From NCBI GenBank assembly GCA_002471275.1, contig DKPQ01000020.1:124001-188000 (forward strand): DNA of 64,000 nucleotides, in the 5' to 3' direction. Position numbers and translations under genes: made by a program. This document shows, one piece after another, positions 1 through 8,340 of this stretch (its first letter is position 1; the number at the start of each line of letters is the position of its first letter). This DNA comes from Flammeovirgaceae bacterium UBA7330 (GTDB lineage Bacteria; Bacteroidota; Bacteroidia; Cytophagales; Cyclobacteriaceae). The notes beneath the pieces were generated by a model, which worked only from the letters and a program-made list of their open reading frames with translations, searched no databases and had not been told where the DNA came from.

Positions 1-285
1 TATCAACCCCCTAGCAAGCAATTAATCCATGAGACTAATTTTTCCTATGATGGAGATAATCTTATAAAAGTAACTAATAATGTACCACAAAATGGTTCTC
101 TAGCAACCACACAAATGAACTATGAAAATGGAATTATTACTTCAGCATCATATTTCAGAGAGGATAAGCGGTATAATCACCGGGAATTCTATTATGACGA
201 ATCCGGGCTCAAAACGCGCACTGAAATCTTCAATGTCTACGGTGAGCCAGAATATACTATCATATATGACTATGAGTACTATTAA
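1..285 (+). CDS. C-terminal fragment of a YD-repeat-like protein (5' end outside window)
   Basis: Frame 1 is open from the first base to a TAA at 283-285, giving 94 residues without a start. The fragment holds repeated short units of the form F-x-Y-D-G-D-N-L and Y-Y-D-E-S-G-L, spaced about 25 residues apart. That is the pattern of Bacteroidota secreted or lipoprotein YD/RHS-like repeat proteins. The start, and any signal peptide, lie upstream of the window. Its stop overlaps the stop of the convergent isomerase gene by three bases. The specific function is unknown. Confidence 0.6.
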   Translation, partial: YQPPSKQLIHETNFSYDGDNLIKVTNNVPQNGSLATTQMNYENGIITSASYFREDKRYNHREFYYDESGLKTRTEIFNVYGEPEYTIIYDYEYY

Positions 286-1136
286 AGCATGGTCATGATC
301 CCGCGGGCATAGCCAATCGATTCGGCCAAACCTGGTAGCGGATTGTCGCCATCCTTTTCATACTCAGCAGCGATTACCCCTGTGTATTTAATCTTATCCA
401 AAGCTTTCAATACGGATGGAAGATCCAGAACACCTCGTCCCATTTCGAGGGTTTTCCCATCCGGTGCAGAGCTGTTCACATCTTTCAGGTGAACATCATA
501 CAGACGTGCTTTGTATTTCTTGATTTCTGTGGCTGGGTCATAGCCACTTCTCAGGGTATGCCCCACATCTATGCACAATCCCAGTCGCTCATCCATATCC
601 GCAATTTTGTCCATGATGGATTTCGGGCTTGGATAAACATCGTCCTCCGGTCCATGGTTGTGAATTGCAACCTTGATACCCGTTTCCTTCACTCTTTGCT
701 CAGCAAGTGCCAAAACTTCCGGAACAGGAACGCCGATAATGACTTTGATGCCTGCCGCCTGCGCATATTTGAAAGCCTGATTCACCTCATCTTCGGTTTT
801 CATGTAGATCACGCCTGCACCATAAAGGTTAAGACCTGCTGATTTTACTTTCTGAGCAATGGCTTTCAGCTCAGCCTCTGAACTCTCCAAAGGCATATGC
901 ATGCTTTTAAAGGCAATAGATTTCAAATTCAAACCTTTAACCATATTGATTGTCTCATCCAGGTTGAATTTCCGCAATGTATAGGATGCGATCCCAAGAT
1001 CAAGAGCTGTCTTTGGAGCTGCTGCTGCCATTTGACTGGCTCTTGCAGGATTAAAAGCGGCAATCACGGTGCTGGCACCCAGCACTTTGAGGAATGTTTT
1101 TCGGGTTTGTTTCATCTCATTATTTGGGTTTTGCAT
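282..1136 (-). CDS. Sugar phosphate isomerase/epimerase-type TIM-barrel protein, exported
   Basis: A 284-residue protein of the AP-endonuclease-2-like TIM-barrel family (sugar phosphate isomerases/epimerases). Typical features are H-N-H-G near the middle, G-L-C-I-D-V-G-H for a metal-binding strand, D-V-H-L-K-D, and a late A-A-E-Y-E strand. The N-terminus (K-Q-T-R-K-T-F followed by a hydrophobic stretch ending A-R-A-S) looks like an export signal; it resembles a Tat signal but lacks the second arginine. I chose the ATG at 1136 because it lies 7 bases after the stop of the upstream gene; the ATG at 1115 is a good alternative, and the longer frame to 1181 would run into the neighbour. It is the last gene of the decarboxylase operon. 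The substrate cannot be told from sequence. Confidence 0.8.
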   Translation of the reverse strand: MQNPNNEMKQTRKTFLKVLGASTVIAAFNPARASQMAAAAPKTALDLGIASYTLRKFNLDETINMVKGLNLKSIAFKSMHMPLESSEAELKAIAQKVKSAGLNLYGAGVIYMKTEDEVNQAFKYAQAAGIKVIIGVPVPEVLALAEQRVKETGIKVAIHNHGPEDDVYPSPKSIMDKIADMDERLGLCIDVGHTLRSGYDPATEIKKYKARLYDVHLKDVNSSAPDGKTLEMGRGVLDLPSVLKALDKIKYTGVIAAEYEKDGDNPLPGLAESIGYARGIMTML

Positions 1137-1143
1137 CTGTTTA

Positions 1144-1602
1144 TTATTCTTCAGGAACCATCGATTTACGGGCCCAATCAACTACTAATTTAATCTCTTC
1201 ACCCGTTAGTCTCGCCTCAGGGTGGGTAATTTTATAGACAGCCATAGGCATTTCTCCTTCTTCCACTAGCTCGATGATCTCATCCAGTTTGTGATTTTGT
1301 CTTTTCAAGGGATAATCGGCCCAGGTAGAAAAATTCAACTCGTCTCTCCCCTCATCCACATCATGGATCACCAGCCAGGAGACCGGAGCCACACTGGCAT
1401 ACCAGGGATAAATGGTTTCATTAGAGTGACAGTCATAGCATGCTACGCGCAATATCCGACTTACTTCCTGATCAATTTCCAGAACCTGGTGAATATCTCC
1501 GGGGTTTTGTACGGAGACTTCAGGTTTATCTCCTCCAAAAAACTGAATGATCACCGCAAAGGCAATCACTCCAATACCAATATATTTTAAAGTCTTACTC
1601 AT
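1144..1602 (-). CDS. Haem-binding domain protein (single CxxCH, membrane-anchored)
   Basis: A 152-residue protein with one N-terminal membrane segment or uncleaved signal (residues about 5-22), then a single haem c motif C-Y-D-C-H followed by S-N-E-T-x-Y-P-W-Y. That combination is diagnostic of the Haem_bd family (periplasmic mono-haem proteins common in Bacteroidota). A later P-M-A-V-Y segment provides a likely axial methionine. It probably carries electrons in the periplasm; the partner is unknown. It starts 12 bases after oadB ends and stops 7 bases before the isomerase start, so it is almost certainly cotranscribed with the sodium pump. Confidence 0.85.
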   Translation of the reverse strand: MSKTLKYIGIGVIAFAVIIQFFGGDKPEVSVQNPGDIHQVLEIDQEVSRILRVACYDCHSNETIYPWYASVAPVSWLVIHDVDEGRDELNFSTWADYPLKRQNHKLDEIIELVEEGEMPMAVYKITHPEARLTGEEIKLVVDWARKSMVPEE

Positions 1603-1614
1603 TATTATTTTTAT

Positions 1615-2805
1615 CTAGCCGAGGAACGAAATTAATACACCGGCAGCAACTGCCGAACCAATGACACCCGAAATGTTACTGGCCATGGCATATTGCAATA
1701 AATGATTGCTGGGATCATGCTTTAAGGCTAAATCATTGGCTACTCTGGAGGCCATGGGCACGGCACTCAATCCCGTAGCTCCAATCAGCGGATTGATCTT
1801 CTTTTTAGCAAACAGGTTGTAAACCTTTACCGCCAATATTCCTCCGGCAATAGAAATGGCGAAAGCAATAAAACCACCTACAATGATCATCAGTGTTTCA
1901 ACATTTAAGAAGGCTTTCACGGTCATCGTAGCTCCAACAGCCAGACCTAAAAAAATGGTCGCAGCATTGAGAATAGTATCAGATGCGGCTTTGTGAAGAC
2001 GGCCAGTAGAAACGCCAATTTCCTTCACCAGGTTACCAAACATTAGCAAACCAATCAAAGGTACTGATGAGGGAACCAGCAATGCAACAATTGTTGCCAC
2101 AGCGATTGGAAACAAAATCTTCAATGTCTGAGTATTCTTTATTGGTGTTTTTGAAGGGTAAAGTCGATCCTGCTCCTTCATATTGATCATCAATTCCTTT
2201 TTGGTGGTAGTAAATCGCACAACCAGTGGAATAATGACCGGTACCAGTGCCATGTAAGAGTAAGCCGCAATCGCAATAGGACCCAGCAGGTGAGGGGCCA
2301 GTTTAATCGTGGTATAAATAGCTGTGGGACCATCGGCGCCACCAATGATTCCCAATGATGCCGCTTCCTTCAGTGTGAAACCCAGCGCAACCGCTGATAT
2401 CAATACAGTAAAAATCCCGATCTGTGCGGCTGCTCCGAAAAATGCCAACCGCAAGTTTCTCAGCATGGGTCCAAAATCTGTCAGTGCACCTACACCAAGG
2501 AAGATAATCGGAGGAAGGAACCCAGTTTTAATCAGGGAATAATAGATAAAATTCATGATCCCATGTTGATAAGCAATCTGATAAAGTGTGAGGCTCTCGT
2601 CAATTTTATCCACGCTCATCTGGCCACCAGGAAAATTGGCCACCAGGATACCGAAGGCTATTGGAACAAGTAACAGTGGTTCATATTTCTTTTTGATCCC
2701 CAGATACAGCAGCACGAATGCAATGAGGATCATCAGTAGAATTTTCGGCTCATCCACTATATTCTGGATGGCCGTCATGCGATAAAGTTTCTCGAGAAGT
2801 TCCAC
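1615..2805 (-). CDS. oadB: Na+-translocating decarboxylase, beta subunit
   Basis: The membrane subunit that couples decarboxylation of a biotin-bound carboxyl group to Na+ export. The protein is about 396 residues with some ten membrane segments. The conserved region G-I-I-G-G-A-D-G-P-T-A-I, with the essential aspartate near residue 158, is present, as are the family N-terminal K-K-K-Y-E-P-L-L-L and a C-terminal M-A-S-N-I-S-G-V-I-G-S segment. I take the GTG at 2805, one base after the stop of the preceding gene, as the start; it gives the usual family N-terminus. An in-frame GTG at 2838 would add 11 residues and overlap that gene. Whether the substrate is oxaloacetate, methylmalonyl-CoA or another acid cannot be decided from this subunit. 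Confidence 0.9.
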   Translation of the reverse strand: MELLEKLYRMTAIQNIVDEPKILLMILIAFVLLYLGIKKKYEPLLLVPIAFGILVANFPGGQMSVDKIDESLTLYQIAYQHGIMNFIYYSLIKTGFLPPIIFLGVGALTDFGPMLRNLRLAFFGAAAQIGIFTVLISAVALGFTLKEAASLGIIGGADGPTAIYTTIKLAPHLLGPIAIAAYSYMALVPVIIPLVVRFTTTKKELMINMKEQDRLYPSKTPIKNTQTLKILFPIAVATIVALLVPSSVPLIGLLMFGNLVKEIGVSTGRLHKAASDTILNAATIFLGLAVGATMTVKAFLNVETLMIIVGGFIAFAISIAGGILAVKVYNLFAKKKINPLIGATGLSAVPMASRVANDLALKHDPSNHLLQYAMASNISGVIGSAVAAGVLISFLG

Positions 2806-2806
2806 G

Positions 2807-3229
2807 TTAGTTTTTATTGAAAATATATCTGAATCCACCCAACCCTCTCAAAATGCTGGTATCATTATCAGTATTATACATAAACCCAATCTCTGCTAAA
2901 AACCCGAATTGTTTGTTTTCAAAAGGGTATAAGTTTAATCCTGTTACCGCCATTGGCCCTGGTATGAGGTTTACTTTAAGCCCGACACCCCCATAAAAAT
3001 CAGCGCTTTCCTTCTTGATAAAATTGTACAAACCCAGGATCTCAGGAGAAAAGTTCGAAATATCTACATCTGCAGAAAGTCGCAGCTCACCCCACCATTG
3101 ATTTTTGGCTCCGTAGCTCACACTAATATTAGGATGAACCTCAGAAAACTGATAGGAAACACCAATTTGGGCCATTGAAGCGTAGCCGAATCCCAGTGTG
3201 AATGCTAATGCTAGAAGTCTGATTTTCAT
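2807..3229 (-). CDS. Small predicted outer-membrane beta-barrel protein, function unknown
   Basis: A 140-residue protein with a clear signal peptide (M-K-I-R then a hydrophobic core, cleavage after S-M-A). Behind it are alternating hydrophobic/polar strands ending in an aromatic-rich C-terminus, as in small eight-stranded outer-membrane barrels. I do not recognise a family. It overlaps the end of oadA by four bases (ATGA) and ends one base before oadB, so it is translationally coupled to both. An outer-membrane protein between two subunits of an inner-membrane sodium pump is unexpected. It may only share regulation. Confidence 0.75.
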   Translation of the reverse strand: MKIRLLALAFTLGFGYASMAQIGVSYQFSEVHPNISVSYGAKNQWWGELRLSADVDISNFSPEILGLYNFIKKESADFYGGVGLKVNLIPGPMAVTGLNLYPFENKQFGFLAEIGFMYNTDNDTSILRGLGGFRYIFNKN

Positions 3230-5100
3230 GATAATTTAATCAGCACATCATCATCATAAACTTCCTCACCCTCCTTCACGAGTACCTCGGTGACCACTCC
3301 GGAAACATCTGCTTTAATGGCATTGGTTACTTTCATGGCTTCAATATACAACACGATATCTCCAACATTGACCTTGTCACCAGGTTTGATCTCTTTATCC
3401 CCGGACTCTTTGGTCATGTACACCTTACCTTCGAGAGGCGCCTTAATTTCCTTGGTGCTACCATTGCTGGACGCCACTGGAATATTACTTTGCTTATCCT
3501 CCTGCTCAGCTGGTGAGGAACTACCTGCTGGTTCATAAGAAATACTTACTCTAAATATCTCATCATTTACCTTAATATTCAGCTCTTTAGGTTGTCCCGC
3601 CTGGGTTCCAGCCTGTATAGATTCAGCAGCTGAAGGGGCTGGTGCTTTCTTCTTGGCTAAATCCGCTTCAAAATCCTGTTTCGCTTTGCCTGACTTGAAA
3701 GCCTCATATTGCTGGGGGTGCATCGCGTATTCGAAAAGCTCTTCATCATCAGGACCGGTTTCCCATCCTTTTTCCTTCATTTTAGCCCTGAATTCATCCA
3801 TTGCGTCCGGTTGCAGATCCTGTGGATCTCCGGTAAAAAATTCTCTGCCCTGACTTTCAGCTAATTTTTTCAACTCATCAGCAACCACTCCCGGTAAACG
3901 ACCGGATTTACCCAACAGCATATCCCAGGTATTGTCGTCCAGCAGTGACCATCTTTCTTTGCCCTTCTCCATCTGCATCACATTGACGAGAGCGGCATTT
4001 TTCACATACTGGCTAAAGGGTGTTACTAACGGAGGATATCCCATTTTGGGCCAGATCTCTTCTACTTCCTCAAAAAGCTTGATGAGCAGATCATCCTGGG
4101 TAAGCAGTGGTTTGTTCTTTTTTTCTTTCCATTTGTTAATGGATTGCAGATTATTTTCCAGGTCCGACATCAAGCTTCCCATCATTCCCCCTGGTAGTCC
4201 GGGACCAATCAACAAGGCATTCATCAACCGGTTTTTCGGATTGATGTAGTAACCTAAAAACTCATCGATAAACTCCTGTGTCAGTGACCTGGCTTGCATA
4301 TAGGCCTTCATATTGATGTCCGGTACACTGAACCCGGCATCTCTCAATACCTCATGAACAGTCAGTAAGTCTGCATGCCCGGTTCCAAAAGAAAGTGGCT
4401 CCATGCCCACATCTATAAAATCTGCCCCGGCTCGTGCGGCTTCCAAAGAGGTAGCCACCGAAAAACCTGGTCCTGAGTGCCCATGATAAGTCACCAGGAT
4501 ATCTTTCTTCATGGCCTTTATACCCTCGACGAGTTTTCCCATAGAGGCTGGCCTTCCTATACCTGCCATGTCCTTGATGCAGATTTCATCAGCTCCCATG
4601 CCTATCAGCGTTTCGGCCATCTTCACGTAATAGTCGACTGTGTGCAGTTTGGAATGGGTAATACACAAAGCCGCCTGGGCAACCATCCCACCTTCCCTGG
4701 CATACTCAATGGATAGCTTAAGATTCCTTGTATCATTGAGGCCATCAAAAGATCGGGAAATATCTGTCCCCTGAATTTTCTTGAGCTTAAACATCAAACG
4801 ACGTACATCACGGGGGACTGGATACATCCTGAGTCCATTCAGCCCACGCTCCAACATGTGGGTTTCAATACCCGCATCATTGAATGGCTGGGTCCACTTC
4901 CGAACAGATGTATTTGGGTTTTCACCATATAGCAAATTGATCTGCTCGAATCCACCACCATTTGTTTCTACTCTGCGAAAGCATCCCATGTCTATGATGG
5001 GTTCCGCCACCCTAACTAGCTGGTCAACCCTCGGCATGTATTTACCTGAAGATTGCCACATATCCCTGTAAACAAGGCCTAATCCGATTTCTCTTCCCAT
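3226..5100 (-). CDS. oadA: Oxaloacetate decarboxylase alpha subunit / pyruvate carboxylase subunit B
   Basis: A 624-residue carboxyltransferase plus biotin-carrier protein. The N-terminal TIM barrel has the family signature V-Y-R-D-M-W-Q-S-S-G-K, the metal-binding T-Y-H-G-H-S-G-P-G, and C-I-K-D-M-A-G with the lysine expected to be carbamylated. After a conserved central domain and an alanine/proline-rich linker, the last 75 residues form a biotinyl domain with E-A-M-K-V, the biotinylated lysine being about residue 590. There is no biotin-carboxylase domain, so with oadB and oadG beside it the decarboxylase role is favoured over ATP-driven pyruvate carboxylation. The start is five bases after oadG. 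Confidence 0.92.
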   Translation of the reverse strand: MGREIGLGLVYRDMWQSSGKYMPRVDQLVRVAEPIIDMGCFRRVETNGGGFEQINLLYGENPNTSVRKWTQPFNDAGIETHMLERGLNGLRMYPVPRDVRRLMFKLKKIQGTDISRSFDGLNDTRNLKLSIEYAREGGMVAQAALCITHSKLHTVDYYVKMAETLIGMGADEICIKDMAGIGRPASMGKLVEGIKAMKKDILVTYHGHSGPGFSVATSLEAARAGADFIDVGMEPLSFGTGHADLLTVHEVLRDAGFSVPDINMKAYMQARSLTQEFIDEFLGYYINPKNRLMNALLIGPGLPGGMMGSLMSDLENNLQSINKWKEKKNKPLLTQDDLLIKLFEEVEEIWPKMGYPPLVTPFSQYVKNAALVNVMQMEKGKERWSLLDDNTWDMLLGKSGRLPGVVADELKKLAESQGREFFTGDPQDLQPDAMDEFRAKMKEKGWETGPDDEELFEYAMHPQQYEAFKSGKAKQDFEADLAKKKAPAPSAAESIQAGTQAGQPKELNIKVNDEIFRVSISYEPAGSSSPAEQEDKQSNIPVASSNGSTKEIKAPLEGKVYMTKESGDKEIKPGDKVNVGDIVLYIEAMKVTNAIKADVSGVVTEVLVKEGEEVYDDDVLIKLS

Positions 5101-5105
5101 GGGTT

Positions 5106-5348
5106 TTATTTTAATTTCTCTATTTGGGTTATCGTTCCTTTGCCTTCTGTGAAAGCTTCTACTGCCGCATTCAGTACTGCAATTTTTTTCTTCGAGATGT
5201 CTCCATCAGGAGTACCATCTTCATTGTCCGTGGACAAAAAATTGACAATACGGATGAGCAAATTGCCGGTTCCATAAACCAGCAACAAGACCACAAAAAC
5301 AGTGATCATTCCGATAAATAGTAAGTTTAATGCTGTATTTAACTCCAT
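5106..5348 (-). CDS. oadG: Na+-translocating decarboxylase, gamma subunit
   Basis: An 80-residue protein with one N-terminal membrane helix (residues about 8-28) containing the G-M-x-T-V-F-V-V-L pattern typical of OadG, and a short hydrophilic tail. OadG anchors the alpha and beta subunits of the pump together. It is the first gene of the minus-strand operon, five bases before oadA. The 180 bases upstream carry no promoter I would call with confidence; the closest candidate -7 element differs from TAnnTTTG at one base and lacks a properly spaced -33 element. Confidence 0.88.
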   Translation of the reverse strand: MELNTALNLLFIGMITVFVVLLLVYGTGNLLIRIVNFLSTDNEDGTPDGDISKKKIAVLNAAVEAFTEGKGTITQIEKLK

Positions 5349-5476
5349 CTGATTGTAGTTATTGAATCATACTACGCCTCCGTAAATCGAACTTACTAAA
5401 TGTTTGGTAAGATTATAAACAATGCGCTAATAAGAATAGCTCAATCATTAGGTAAACGGTTGATTTATATCAGAAA

Positions 5477-5504
5477 ATAAAAAAGCAGACCTACCGGCCT
5501 GCTT
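5477..5504 (-). terminator. Rho-independent terminator after infB
   Basis: On the minus strand AAGCAG pairs with CTGCTT (bases 5499-5504 and 5483-5488), with an inner GG/CC pair, followed by a run of six T. It lies about 27 bases beyond the infB stop and ends the rimP-nusA-infB transcript. Confidence 0.8.
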
Positions 5505-5530
5505 CTTTTCATCAAAAATACTGTTTTGTA

Positions 5531-8314
5531 TTAAAGTGTTCGCTTCACTTCTTTTGTCTCAAATCCTTCGATGATGTCTCCAACTTTGATGTCATTGAAG
5601 TTTTTGATACTCACCCCACACTCGTAACCGTTCTTCACTTCGTTCACGTCTTCCTTGAATCGCTTCAACTGATTGATCTCTCCTTCATATACCACAATTC
5701 CATCTCGGATAAGACGTACCTGATTTGAACGCTTAACCGTTCCATCAGTTACATAGCACCCCGCCACAGTTCCTACCTTCGTGATCTTGTAAACCTCTCT
5801 CACCTCAATGTTTCCTGTGATCACTTCTTCAGAGGTAGGCTCCAACAATCCTTCCATCGCATCTTTCACGTCGTTGATGGCATCGTAGATGATGGAGTAG
5901 AGTCTAATCTCAATTTCTTCAGTCTCCGCCAGTTTACGGGCACTGTTTGACGGTCTCACCTGGAATCCAACAATTACCGCATCAGAGGCAGACGCCAGCA
6001 AGACATCGGATTCAGAGATTTGACCCACAGCCTTGTGGATGATATTGACCTGGATCTCATTGGTAGACAGCTTCAACATAGAGTCGGCAAGGGCCTCGAT
6101 CGATCCATCCACGTCACCTTTGATGATTACATTCAGCTCTTTAAAGCTACCAATAGCCAATCGTCTTCCGATCTCATCCAGCGTGATATGTTTCTTCGTT
6201 CTGATGGATTGTTCCCTGAGGATCTGCTCTCGCTTGGTCGCAATTTCCCTTGCTTCCCTGTCAGATTCCATCACATTGAATCGATCTCCTGCCTGAGGAG
6301 CTCCATCCAATCCTAGCATCTGCACCGGAGTAGAAGGCCCTGCTACATCGATCCTTTTTCCTCTGTGGTCAAACATGGCCTTTACCTTACCAAAATGTGG
6401 CCCGGCAAGTACAACATCTCCCATCTTCATCACTCCAGCCTGCACCATCAGTGTGGTCACATATCCTCTTCCCTTGTCAAGCGTAGCTTCTACTACTGTT
6501 CCCACAGCAGGTTTAGTGGCATTAGCCTTAAGTTCCAGCAATTCTGCTTCAAGAAGCACTTTTTCAAGTAGCTCATCAATTCCTTCTCCTGTCTTAGCGG
6601 ATACATGCTGACACTGATATTTTCCACCCCAGTCTTCAACCAGGATATTGATACCAGAAAGTTCTTCTTTGATCTTATCAGGATTGGCATTCGGTTTATC
6701 CACCTTATTGATGGCTATGACAATAGGAACGCCTGCAACCTGTGCGTGATTGATCGCCTCCTTGGTTTGTGGCATCACAGCGTCGTCTGCTGCCACCACA
6801 ATGATGGCGATATCGGTGATTTTAGCTCCCCTTGCCCGCATCGCCGTAAAAGCTTCGTGACCCGGAGTATCTAAAAATGCCACACGCTTACCTGTCTCGG
6901 TCATCACATCATAGGCACCGATGTGCTGTGTAATACCTCCTGCTTCACCTTCAGTCACCTTGGCATCTCGGATATAGTCAAGCAAAGATGTCTTACCGTG
7001 ATCAACGTGACCCATGATGGTCACAATTGGAGCCCGGTCCTGAAGATCTTCTGCTTTGTCTTCTACCTCCTCAATTTCAAATTCATCATCAGAATCAGTG
7101 AATTCAACTTCGTAGTCAAATTCATCAGCGATGATGGTAATGGATTCGGCATCCAGTCTTTGGTTGATCGACACAAACATTCCCAGCCCCATACAGGTGC
7201 TGATCACATCATTTACTGATACATTCATCAGCGATGCTAGGTCACTCGCTGAGATAAACTCCGTAACCTTAAGAATTCTTGACTGCTTCTCTTCCGCTTG
7301 CAGTCTTTCTTCCTCTGCTTCCGCCTTGGCAGACCGTTTGTCTTTTCTATATTTAGACCTTCCTGCAGCTCCTGGACTCTTACCACCACTCAACTTGGCT
7401 AGTGTAGCCTTGATCTTATCCTGGATCTCCTTATCGGATAATTCTTCAGTTTTTCTTTGATCTCGTCTTCCTCCGCCCTGACCTTGTGGTCTTCGCTGAT
7501 CCCTTCCACCCTCATGAGGTGTAGCCCCCTGTATACGTTTCCGTGGTCTTTTCTTCTTCCGCTCTTTGTTTTCGTCTGAAGAGGCTACAGGTTTTGGCTT
7601 TTTCTTCTCAGCAGGTAATTCAATTTTACCCAGGACAGTCAGTCCTTTCAGCGAATCACCTTTTGCTTTGATTGTCTTATCTTCCGGCTTTTCCTCCGCT
7701 TTCTCTGCTTTCTCCTCTTTTGCCTTCTCCTCTTTCTCTGCTACTGCCTCCTTGACCTCTGGTTTTTTCTCTTCTTCTTTAGGCTCTTCCTGTGCTTTCT
7801 CCTCCACCTTTTCAGGCTTCTCTTCCACTTTGGCCTCTGCCTTGGCCTCTACAACAGGTTTTTCCTCTGGTTTGGGCTTTTCTTCTTCCTTGGGAGCAGG
7901 TGGCTCTGGTTTCTTTTTCTGATCGAGGTTTATCTTTCCAACTACTCTTGGTCCATCAAGTTTGCTGGCTCCGTGGCTGGTCTCCGCACGCTCCACATCC
8001 CCTTCTTTGGTGCTGTTGTCCTTGATCAGAATCTGGTCATCCTCAGTGTTCTCCGGCTCAGGTTCCTTGTTGGATTTAATCACCAGGTTATCTGAGTGGG
8101 TAGTGCCAATAGTCAGACCGGAAGCCTCCTCCTTGTCCATAGCAGAGTCTGCAAACTCTTTGGAAAGCATATTGAAGAGCTCCTGGGTAATCTTGGAATT
8201 TGGATTACTATCAATAGGATGTCCCTTCTCCTCCAAAAAGTCCAGGATAGTACCACTACCTACGTTCAGCTTTCGTGCTACTTGACTTAATCTATATGTT
8301 CTCTCTTCAGACAT
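5531..8314 (-). CDS. infB: Translation initiation factor IF-2
   Basis: A 927-residue GTPase that delivers initiator tRNA to the 30S subunit. Residues 1-60 form the IF2-N helix-turn-helix-like domain (T-Y-R-L-S-Q-V-A-R-K-L-N). Residues about 130-220 are a low-complexity E/K/P/A linker, followed by a basic R/G/Q-rich stretch. The G domain begins at 435-442 (G-H-V-D-H-G-K-T), with D-T-P-G-H and N-K-V-D further on. Domains II to IV fill the C-terminus. It is the third gene of the rimP-nusA-infB operon, 26 bases after nusA. Length and domain order are normal for the phylum. Confidence 0.97.
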   Translation of the reverse strand: MSEERTYRLSQVARKLNVGSGTILDFLEEKGHPIDSNPNSKITQELFNMLSKEFADSAMDKEEASGLTIGTTHSDNLVIKSNKEPEPENTEDDQILIKDNSTKEGDVERAETSHGASKLDGPRVVGKINLDQKKKPEPPAPKEEEKPKPEEKPVVEAKAEAKVEEKPEKVEEKAQEEPKEEEKKPEVKEAVAEKEEKAKEEKAEKAEEKPEDKTIKAKGDSLKGLTVLGKIELPAEKKKPKPVASSDENKERKKKRPRKRIQGATPHEGGRDQRRPQGQGGGRRDQRKTEELSDKEIQDKIKATLAKLSGGKSPGAAGRSKYRKDKRSAKAEAEEERLQAEEKQSRILKVTEFISASDLASLMNVSVNDVISTCMGLGMFVSINQRLDAESITIIADEFDYEVEFTDSDDEFEIEEVEDKAEDLQDRAPIVTIMGHVDHGKTSLLDYIRDAKVTEGEAGGITQHIGAYDVMTETGKRVAFLDTPGHEAFTAMRARGAKITDIAIIVVAADDAVMPQTKEAINHAQVAGVPIVIAINKVDKPNANPDKIKEELSGINILVEDWGGKYQCQHVSAKTGEGIDELLEKVLLEAELLELKANATKPAVGTVVEATLDKGRGYVTTLMVQAGVMKMGDVVLAGPHFGKVKAMFDHRGKRIDVAGPSTPVQMLGLDGAPQAGDRFNVMESDREAREIATKREQILREQSIRTKKHITLDEIGRRLAIGSFKELNVIIKGDVDGSIEALADSMLKLSTNEIQVNIIHKAVGQISESDVLLASASDAVIVGFQVRPSNSARKLAETEEIEIRLYSIIYDAINDVKDAMEGLLEPTSEEVITGNIEVREVYKITKVGTVAGCYVTDGTVKRSNQVRLIRDGIVVYEGEINQLKRFKEDVNEVKNGYECGVSIKNFNDIKVGDIIEGFETKEVKRTL

Positions 8315-8340
8315 AAATTCGGTTCCTTGCTACCGTGTTA

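Noticed and set aside
7680..7900. Repetitive short units suggesting a CRISPR-like or tandem repeat array
   Set aside because: These are codon repeats of the low-complexity E/K/P linker of IF-2. There is no regular repeat-spacer structure, and no CRISPR array is seen anywhere in the window.
7566..7922. Plus-strand serine/phenylalanine-rich open frame of 118 residues
   Set aside because: It is the antisense of the E/K/P-rich linker of infB; the biased codons there remove stops on the other strand.
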